This document shows positions 55,798 to 64,000 of a DNA stretch of 64,000 nucleotides, piece by piece; position 1 is the first letter of the stretch; every line of letters begins with the position of its first letter. Source of the DNA: Populus alba (taxonomy: Eukaryota; Streptophyta; Magnoliopsida; Malpighiales; Salicaceae); assembly GCF_005239225.2 (NCBI RefSeq), contig NC_133297.1, positions 18,464,147-18,528,146 of the forward strand, in the 5' to 3' direction. Below the pieces are notes generated by a model. The model made no database searches, had not been told where the DNA came from, and saw nothing but the letters and a program-made list of their open reading frames with translations. Position numbers and translations under genes: made by a program.

Positions 55798-56065
55798 ATG
55801 ATTAGTAACCCAGTAAAGAGGCCAGTGCCCAGGAAATTAGGTAGATGAATTAGTGACCCAGTAAAGGGGGTCGATGCTCGGTAAATTGGGCACATGAATT
55901 AGTGGCTTGGTAAAGGGAGTCGATGCCCGATAAATTAGGCAAATGAATTAGTGGCCTAGTAAAGGGTCAATGCCCAAGAATTGGGCGGATAAATAAGAGA
56001 TCTGGTGATGGGGTCGGTGCCCGGTAATTAGGCAAATGGATTAATGACCCAGTAACGAGGTTAAT
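55798..56065. repeat. 49-bp tandem array
   Basis: Five or six units with GTAAAGGGGGTCGATGC-type sequence. The word GAATTAGTG starts at 55847, 55896 and 55945. Short GCCC..GGGC arms are present but weak. Confidence 0.8.
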
Positions 56066-56888
56066 GTCAAATATTGGATGGTTGGATTTTTAGACAGTCA
56101 AAAGTAATGGACTGGACTTGGGGTCAGTGCCGAGTTTAGGTAAATGTGATGGATGAATGGTAAATGAGCATAATAGGAGGAATTAAATTTCTAGATGTTT
56201 GGGACCAGTGTCCTAGTTAAAGGGTTACTAATAGAAGCAATTATCGAGTGGATAATTAGTATACACGGTATAATGTTAACATGAAATCTTTAAAAAAAAT
56301 TGAAAACATTTTATCAAAAAAATAAAACGTGTATTGTGATTGAATGTGTGAAAATGTGTATTGTGATTGAATATGTGAAAATGATTGGGATGTCATAATA
56401 ATTCTTATTTTTAGACTATTATAGCATTATACCCTGTTTTGGGCAATGAGCATTATTACCTGGTGAGGGCGAATGCTTAGCAAGGAGGAATGAGAGTGGT
56501 TGTGTGATTAAGAAATTATTGTCGGACTTTGATTCAGGAAAAAAAAAACATGTTCCTAAACAGTTGGGGCAGGCCGAGCAAAATTGTTAGGGTGATCCTG
56601 GATGAGGAGTTATTAATTGGTATTAATCAGTTAGTGCTAGTACACTATTTACTGGAGTGATATTGTTGATTAGTGTCCAGGAATTACTAAAGACGTTAAT
56701 GGAAAGGCACTAGGGATTGAGGCTTTAAACACAAATTTTAATTGAGAGTTTAGATTGAAGGGTTGGTGCCTTAGTCTATAAAGTTGTTATAAGGCATTAG
56801 TGACTCGAACAGGGATAAAGGAACTGTAATTGATGGAACCGAAGGGAAACCTAGTTCCTTTTATAGGAACTAGTTTTATTCAGTGTTA

Positions 56889-57902
56889 GAAATAAAATTG
56901 TTAGAATGGAAGATATGATGTGATAGTATGGGGTATCAATAGTGGGGAGTATTCTCGTTAAATATGATGGATATTAAAATAGGTTATGATGTTGGTTAGC
57001 AGGATGACATTATCGAATGGATGAATATGTAGATCTCAAGATGGATATTCGAGATGATGCCAAACATAGTAATTGAGATGTTCATTGTCATAGTGATGAC
57101 TGGACTAAAGTGAGTAGTTGATTTCACTACTAGTAAATGTGAAATAAAGGGGTGATTCTACATAAGGATAAGGGATAATTGTTTCAAAAAGGATGGGTGG
57201 TATACCTAACTAGCAAAAGCAAGAGTGAGTGATGTTGCAGAAATACTGAGGTGCGTTATTCTTCAATGAACTGAAATCTTGTGGACAAAACATGTTGAGG
57301 TTTTGCGAACAAAGAGCATGTTTTGATTTATGAACTAACGATATCATAAAAGTTTAGGGAATCAATGGTTATACTTTTATGTAATTATAGTTGTTCACAT
57401 TTACATAAATATTAATTCTGTGTAGGACTCCTATCATGAATGACAAGAAGAAGTTTTCCATTACAAGATAATTGTTTTAGGAGTAGTTCGGATATTATAA
57501 ATTTATGGGAGTTGTAACCAAACAAAAAAGGTGTTCATATTTTTTTCATTTCTTAGTCATTATGTTTCTATTACATTAAATGTTAATTTATTTCCTTAAC
57601 CATTTATTATTTATTATTATTATGGTACATTGTGTGGAACTAAGACATTATAGATATATAAAAAATGAAAGAAATTCCTCATTTTTCCCAAGTTCAAGGC
57701 TCATGGAAATTGGATTTATCATGAGGAAATCTCGGGGTGTTATCGCTTACGCTTACTTGAACTTGGTATCCCCTGCTCTCCACTTTCCACTCCATGTACT
57801 CAATTCAGGTTGCCCTTTTTGACCATGTATTTGTCGGTGATTGTGTCTGTTCTTTCACTGCTTTATTGTCTATATAAACTCCCTGTGGTCTAATAGCAAA
57901 AA
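56889..57902. other. No gene recognised
   Basis: It is AT-rich, with no open frame that resembles a known protein. The left part (to about 57300) resembles LTR/leader sequence in style and may belong to the LTR before it. 57840-57902 probably is intron next to the phosphoglucose-isomerase exon. Confidence 0.4.
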
Positions 57903-58001
57903 ATGCATCCTTTCCGGTCTATCAATGAACACAGAGTTGTTGTGCAAGGCTTTATATGGGACATCAATTCTTTTGACCAGTGGGGAGATGAGTTAAGAAA
58001 G
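57903..58001 (+). pseudogene. Glucose-6-phosphate isomerase, single exon fragment
   Basis: The frame reads [20 protein letters not shown] followed by GDELRK, the conserved C-terminal segment of plant glucose-6-phosphate isomerase, the enzyme that interconverts glucose-6-phosphate and fructose-6-phosphate. The usual WGVELGK is WGDELRK. The exon should end at AAG before GTATGA, but a solo LTR is inserted exactly there with AAAGG duplicated. No other exon is recognisable in the window, so this was probably already a fragment. Confidence 0.75.
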
Positions 58002-58002
58002 G

Positions 58003-60281
58003 TGTCGCACATCTCCACTCAGTGTCGCGACGAATATTCTTATATGTATATAATGGCATATCCAGGGAGACAAAAAATTCTCGTCTCATATTAGTGGAAC
58101 ATTGGAACGAGAGTCACCATCTAGTATTCTAGTCTCTAGGAACCCTAACTGGTCTCAGAGATTGGGCACGGAGACTGGTTACGTAAAGGGAAGGTATTAG
58201 CACCTCAACTACGCCCTACCTAAGGTAAGCTGCATTGTTTTGTTGTCTGATAAAATCTAATTTTCTTGTTGTGATTTCTAATTGTTGATCTTGTTTGTCT
58301 AAGATTCAAGAAAAGCCTTCCTCAATAAGGAGGTTTTTATATTAATGAGGTAAAACCTAATTGTTCTAGCGTTTGAAAAAAATAGAATTTTAAATCCAGA
58401 ATACGTATTATGTGTAATGTTGTACCTCGGATACTAAAAGACAAACAAAATAAAAATTTGTTGTTTTTGAAATTTTGGCCAATGTTCTCTTGACTTTAAT
58501 AAACTAGTTATTAAAGCCAAAATGTATGCTAAAACATTGTTTTTTTTTTTTTTGTATGAAAAATACAATATGATTTTTTTAATTTTGAGACACTTGGCCT
58601 TATGCACAAAAACATTTTTTTTTTTCAATTTTTTTTAAGTTGACGAAAATTGGGTATTTTAATATCGGATTTTGTATTTTTACGACATAAAATACAGACC
58701 AATATTAAAGAAAATAGCGTAAAACAAAATGCGGGAAAATCAAAAAATTTTAAAAATAATTTTTTTTGTTAAGTTAGACCCGGCTCACCATTGTTGAGCT
58801 GGACTGGACTCAACCCAAGATCCATGGGCTGGGCTCAAATATTCAGCTGGGCCAAAATTGGCCCAACCATGAACAGTGGAGAGCATGGAGGCGAAACGAA
58901 ACATAAGAAAAAAAAAAGGAAGGGGGAAGGGTTGACCTACGGTGGCTGTAACTGTTGGTTGTGTTGCTGGAGGCTATAGGCAGCGGCGCTGTTGGTTCAC
59001 GGTGGTACTTCTCTCTTTTCCTCTTCGTTTTACCTCTCTCTCTCTCTCTCTATTTTCCTCTATTTTTTTTTCTTTGTTCTTTTGTTTATTTCTCCATTTT
59101 TTTCTCCTCTCCTTTCTCTCTTCTCTCATTTATCCTCCCTTCTGTCCCCCTCGTCTCCCCTGTATTTATAGGTGAAAACAAGGGAGAGACATGGTTGGGG
59201 TAGCCACTATACTACCGCCCCACGATTGCCCGAGGAGGCACGTCTCCTCAATTTGTCCAACACGTGGGAGGCCAGGGGTCAGCTCAGCAAAAATGAGGTC
59301 TTTGGTCGGTGTCTTTTTGAACTAAAAGGAGGAAGAAAAGGCAGTGAAAATACAGCGGGACGCAGCTCCCTTCCCCTATTTCTTTGCATGTCCAAAAGAA
59401 GAAAGTCTGCAGTGTCGTTCAAAACGGCACCGTTTCAGACTTTTGTTTTTTTATTATGAAAAGTGGATGAAACGACGCCGTTTTGTGAAAAACACGCCGT
59501 TTCATTTAAATGAAAACATCGCCAAACGTGTCAAACTCCAAATTAGTCTTCAATTTGTGATTTGTTCAATCAAGTTCTCAATTACAATTTTGATTTTAAA
59601 AATCAATTCAATTGCATCCCTACCAAATTCAATCATCGGCCCTGAAGTTAGCTGTCTTTTCCAACTTGGTCCTTGGTCTTTGATTTATGCAATTTTACCC
59701 TTAAATTGATCAATAAACTTCTAATTTCTTTAATTTGGCCCCTGATTTGGTTTAATTCCAGCCTCTCTATTTATGCGTGTTTTTCATTTTGGTCCTTGGT
59801 TTCGGATTTCTTCAATTAAGTCCCTAATTGGTCATCAAACTTCAATATTTATGCAATTAAGCCCTTAATTTGACCAAATTAACTCTTAAAAATTATAATT
59901 TGACCCCAGAACTTTAATTTCTTCCAATTAAAGCCTAAATTGACTTCAAAATCAATTTTTCTTGCAACCAAACCCTCCATAAATTCAATTAAACCTTCAA
60001 TAAAATTTAATTGAATCCATAAACATCTGATTTTGGACTTTTCTTCCTCAAATTGATTTTTTTTTGTCAACAGGGCTCTCATCAATCAATAAAATACCAC
60101 CAAATTTTAATTTTTGTATTTTTAGACCTCCTCAGCCAATTTTTAACCATTTTCTTATCGTTTTGACATTCTTTTTTAACCAATTTTTGTATTGTTGATA
60201 ACATTTTTTTATTTTTTTGTAATTTTTTGAAGAGAGAAAAAAAATATGAATTGGGGAATAACCCAAAAATAGGTTATGACA
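58003..60281 (-). mobile_element. Solo LTR (family A), 2279 bp, TSD AAAGG
   Basis: On the minus strand it starts TGTCATAACC (60281) and ends GTGCGACA (58003). AAAGG flanks both sides (57998-58002, 60282-60286). It matches the solo LTR at 20900-23085 and the fragment at 842-1943 in opposite orientation. The right part contains several GGTCCTTGGTTT/AATTGAAG-type segments (59570-60120) and the motif AACGACGCCGTTTT near 59470. The short open frames inside are compositional. Confidence 0.92.
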
Positions 60282-60286
60282 AAAGG

Positions 60287-60827
60287 TATGAATTACCTTA
60301 CGAACTAGTTGTTTGATCCTTACTAAACAAACATGTTGTCCGAGAGTTATACTCTCTTCTGAACTAAATGTTGCCTTTCCTGTTCTTGCTTTTGCAGTTT
60401 TCCTTTTGAATATATTTACAAGAAAAAATAATTTTTATCACATTTACACTTTCAAACTGCTGTAAGAAATTATTCACCGTAGCCAAAGCGCTATTCTCCC
60501 TGAACAGTTGTAGTAAGTTAAAGAAGCATAAAATTAACCCTAATTACGGTACTGCCACTGAGGTTCAGTTTCACATGCGGGAAATTAAGTTCGGATGTTC
60601 CAGCCAATCATCAAACTATTCTTCCTCGGATAGAACTTTGTTCCTTGACAATGGAATATTTAGAAGCAACAGAGTTAATGGTTAGAAGATTGAAACTTAA
60701 GAACATTAAACATAAGTACTCCACTTCTCATTTTTTCTCTTTAATTAAACTTTTTTTTTTATCCATTTGTTTAATTTTCTTGATTGAATCCTTTTTTAGC
60801 TTAATTAGCTTAGACTAAGTTTGAAAT
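60287..60827. other. No gene recognised
   Basis: It begins with the bases that would be the intron after the isomerase exon (TATGAATTACC). A TTTTGCAG at about 60394 may be an old acceptor, but the sequence after it has no recognisable peptide. Confidence 0.4.
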
Positions 60828-61129
60828 TGTGGTGAGAAAACCAAATTAAAAGACAAAGGGACCAAGATGTAAAACATGGAGAAAATGTAAAACAGAGTAA
60901 CCTTTATGAAGAATAAATAAGTTTTGGGAGAAGTAATCTTATATAATTGAAAACCAAGAGTTGACTATATATAGCCTTGCAAGTAACATAAAACTGAAAT
61001 AAAACAACCCACATTATAGCAAACTTTACGAATGTGGTTACAAGCTAATAAATAGATCAACATAACATACACTCCCTAATCAATAGGGATTTAACAAAAC
61101 ATTAATTAGAAATAACTGACTACTTAACA
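60828..61129 (-). repeat. Copia 3' LTR, about 302 bp
   Basis: On the minus strand it starts TGTTAAGTAGTCAG directly after the purine-rich TTAAGAGAGAA and ends CTCACCACA at 60828. It contains a TATA-like GCTATATATAGTC near 60970. The size suits copia elements. The inner end is inferred from TG..CA only. Confidence 0.65.
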
Positions 61130-61136
61130 TTCTCTC

Positions 61137-63058
61137 TTAAACTGATTGTTGCTTAGCAATTAGTTTATATCTAGTTTTGGACACACTCCCATCAATCCTC
61201 GTAGCTTCAAAAAATGCATCTAGTTTTAGTGGCTTAGTCATCACATCTGCTATTTGATCTTGAGTACCACAATGAATCATCTTTATAGTGCCTGCTTTTG
61301 TAAGCTCGCGGAGAAAATGAAAACGAATGTCTATGTGTTTACTGCGCCCATGCATTACTGGATTTTTGGAAAGCTTAATTGTTGAATTGTTATCACAGTA
61401 AACAATAGTAGACTTACTTTGAATATGTCTAAGCTTTTCTAGAATTCTTCGTAGCCATACTATTTGACAAGCACAAGAGGCTGCTGCAATGAATTCAGCT
61501 TTGGTGGTGGATAAAGTCACCACTGGTTGCTTCCTTGAAGACCACGACATAGCTCCTGAACTCATTTTAAAAACATAACTTGATGTGCTTTTCATGTTCT
61601 CTAAATCCCCAGCATAGTCACTGTCTATGTAGGCTGTTAATTCCTCATCTTCTTTATTTTTGTAAAACAAACCATAGTCTGTTGTACCTTTAAAATATCT
61701 TAAGATTCTTTTAATAGCCTGCAAGTGGAGCTTAGTAGGATTTTTCATGTTTCTACTGATAAGACTCACGGCAAACATCACATCTGGTCCATTTTAAACC
61801 TTTTTGATACCTCCAGTGCATACTTCTTTTGATTAATAAATATTCCATCTGCCTTTGGACCACCTCAATACCCAAAAAAAATCTCATCTTCCCAAGGTCA
61901 GTCATGTCAAATTCATGCATCATAGAACTTTTAAACTTAACAAACATAGACTCATCATTCCCTGTGAATATAAGATCATCAACATATAGACTTATAATCA
62001 AACGTTTACCTCCTGCCTTGTTTTTTATGAACAAAGTATGTTCATATTGACATCTTTCAAATCCCTCCTTCACAAAATAAGACTCTATACAACTATACCA
62101 AGCTCGTGGAGTTTGTTTAAGTCCATATAAAGCCTTTTTCAACTTGTACACCATCTGCTCACAACCCTTTTTCACATATCCACAAGGTTGTTCCAAAAAG
62201 ACTTCCTCATTCAATTCACCATGTAAGAATGCAGATTTTACATCTAACTAGTAAATAGTCCATTTTTTTTAGCTGCAAGTGCAACCACCAAGCGAATTGT
62301 ATCTAATCGTGCCACAAGTGCAAATACTTCAGTGTAGTCTATTCCATGCTGCTGAGCATAACATTTGGCTACTAGTCGTGCCTTGTGTTTATTGATTTCT
62401 CCATTCTCGTTGAGCTTAGTTTTATACACCCACTTTACTCCAATCACTTTTGCTTCAGCCAGTAACTCCATCAATTGCCATGTATTATTCTTCTTGATTG
62501 CCTCTATTTCTGAATCTATAGCTTTTCTCCACATTTCATATTTCACTGCATCTTCTAATAAAACGGATCATCAGTCGACAAAGTAGCAAAGTTTGTTGTT
62601 TCTTCATCATCATAAATACCTTTTCCACTAACATGATTTATCATCCAAACTGGAGGTGTCCTGTGTTTTCCTGCATCGGAGTTGGGTGGGTTTTCTTCAA
62701 TTAATTCATTTGAAGAAAAATCATATATTCCTTCATATGGAAGCAGCACCACTGTTATTGTCATTCCTTTCATTTGTAGCATTAGTAGTATTGTCAACAG
62801 ATCTATCTTCTTCATTGGCATCAATTATGGATGTTTTGTCTTCACTATCACCCCATTCCAAGTCAGCATTAATTGCTCCTTCATGACTCTTGTCCTAATC
62901 CCAACTCTTATCTTCTTCAAATACAAAGTCTATGTTCATTATGATCCTTTGAGACATGAGATCATATAACTTGTATGCCTTTGATTCTACACTAACTCTA
63001 AGTAACACACAACCCCTGCTTTTGTCATCTAGCTTTGTTTTGTTATTATCAGAGACAT
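61137..63058 (-). pseudogene. Copia pol remnant: integrase end, reverse transcriptase, RNase H
   Basis: The integrase end (63058-62895) reads KLDDKSRGCVLLRVSVESKA then YKLYD. RT starts with WRKAIDSEIEAIKKNNTW and VKWVYKTKLNENGEI (62546-62380) and has the catalytic SLYVDDLIFTGND (62214-61753). RNase H (61781-61137) has YIDSDYAGD, STTKAEFIAAA and YCDNNSTIKLSKNPVMHGRS, with a normal stop at 61137. Lesions are a frameshift near the T run at about 62265 with a TAG just after, and frame changes near 62550 and 61760. RNase H itself is complete. Confidence 0.88.
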
Positions 63059-64000
63059 TGTAACAGACCGACTGTACGACTCGATCAATGTAAAGAAAAT
63101 TCCAACATATCCTCTTTATTTGAGGATAATTTTTTTTTTCAAAAAATTCGGCAGAGTTTCGTTTGCATTTAGGACATCCCAAGTTATTGACTACTATCAG
63201 TTTACTCAATCAACCCACCATCACAAGGTCCCATAATTCCGGACCTTATATCAAACCTCATAATTTCACACAATATATATATTTTATGAGTAAGATCAAT
63301 ATGAACATAGTCCAAACATCATATCATAAAATTTAAAAGAAAATGAATACTAACATGCAAAGAAAGTGTTTACAACATAATAAGTGTCCCTAAATGTTTT
63401 CAAAAGGGTTAATTACAACATAACTAAAATACTAAATGCTAAGCTTAACTTTTATAATTACATCAAGGTTTACACAAAAGTATACTACATATCACGTTAA
63501 TTCCCTTTGTTTAAGTTAATTATTTACATAAGCTTCATAAAGTAGAGTCCTAAACTAATGATCTTCTTGGATGTTTGATGGACCTGTTACATAAATAAAC
63601 ATACCATTATGTTGATAAAGAATATATGTATGCTCATGTAATGAATACGAATGAAGTTTTAACTTTCTATCGAATCCATGAGAATTCTAACAAGGAACTT
63701 ATATTTTGCTTGTAAATCTTTTAAACCCAATTAACACTCATTTGTATATTCTTAGTTGAATAATCTTATTTACTTGCATACATTGGGTGACCTTGCAAAG
63801 TCAAATCTTGTAATTCATTTCCCGGCAATCCTATCACGGATGCCATTAGCCGAAGCTAATCTTATAATTCATATCCCGGCAATCCTATCATGGATGCCGT
63901 TAGCCGAAGCTAATCTTGTAATCATCTCCCAACAATCCTATCACGGATGCCATTAGCCGAAGCTAATCTTATATTTACGCTAGATTTTATTTATATTGAA
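63059..64000 (-). repeat. Tekay-type LTR copy 3, left part
   Basis: It starts TGTAACAGACCGACTG, like TGTAACAACCCGG at 8733, contains the GACCTGTTACAT stretch near 63580 that matches 9140 and 40145, and ends at the window edge within an AGCTAATC array. The five bases before it are GACAT, which can be tested against the sequence beyond the window. It is inserted in the copia element. Confidence 0.7.
63835..63970. repeat. 53-55-bp tandem array, ATTAGC-CGAA-GCTAAT hairpins
   Basis: Three units, each with ATCCTATCACGGAT and ATTAGCCGAAGCTAAT (GTTAGC in the middle unit). It is the same hairpin pair as the arrays at 9690 and 40440, with a longer spacer. It probably continues beyond the window. Confidence 0.88.

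Larger units (their letters stand above)
53973..56882 (+). repeat. LTR related to that at 43330, boundaries tentative
   Basis: It starts TGTGAAGCCCGAG, parallel to TGTAAACCCCGG of the solo LTR at 43330. It has a good TATA box (GGGACTATAAATACCC near 54120), then a leader, a purine-rich part, the segment duplicated at 52626, and hairpin repeats (55435-55765) like those at 45578. A candidate right end is TTTTATTCA at 56882, flanked by GTGTTA on both sides (53967-53972, 56883-56888). A 6-bp duplication is longer than usual, so that end needs alignment support. Confidence 0.55.
60828..63058 (-). mobile_element. Ty1/copia retrotransposon, 3' part
   Basis: On the minus strand it holds the end of integrase, RT, RNase H, a polypurine tract and a short LTR. 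The 5' part is cut off by the LTR that begins at 63059, within the sequence encoding NVSDNNKTKL. Gag, protease and most of integrase are missing from the window. Confidence 0.88.

Overview
The window is repeat-dense plant nuclear DNA from a dicot. A Salicaceae/Populus-like tree is my inference from the style of the repeats and the GH17 fragment, and it is not proven. I see no intact host gene. What I can identify is a pile of nested transposable elements plus broken copies of five host genes: a GH17 beta-1,3-glucanase, dUTPase (twice), an LHT-type amino-acid transporter, and glucose-6-phosphate isomerase.

Layout. 1-2662: damaged CACTA (En/Spm) element on the minus strand carrying a truncated LTR, abutting an Athila-like Ty3/gypsy element (2663-8732, minus). 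8733-14460: the 3' part of a Tekay/Del-like chromodomain gypsy element whose 3.6-kb LTR is filled with hairpin-forming minisatellites. 14461-20640: minisatellite, AT-rich dispersed repeat, GH17 5' fragment, two copies of a repeated block, a solo LTR and a dUTPase fragment. 20660-28410: remnants of a Reina-like gypsy element, split by a 2.2-kb solo LTR and by a CACTA deletion derivative lying inside the integrase sequence. 29050-35166: a third copy of the repeated block, with a 5'-truncated LINE, a transporter fragment and a second dUTPase fragment. 35166-39661: AT-rich repeats, then a hAT-like element with a small CACTA element inside it. 39740-51896: a Tekay-type solo LTR interrupted by an 8.5-kb CACTA element (41350-49833), which itself holds a 2.8-kb solo LTR. 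52090-57900: more LTR pieces. 57903-60281: a phosphoglucose-isomerase exon hit by a solo LTR at its splice donor. 60828-63058: a copia element cut by a third Tekay-type LTR (63059 to the window end).

Target-site duplications can be read directly for nine insertions, so the nesting order is well supported. The least ordinary signal is that several unrelated-looking LTR families carry tandem arrays of short perfect hairpins. In one array (45578-46086) the two arms of a stem change together between repeat copies. I found no CRISPR, operon, RNA gene or complete novel gene system.
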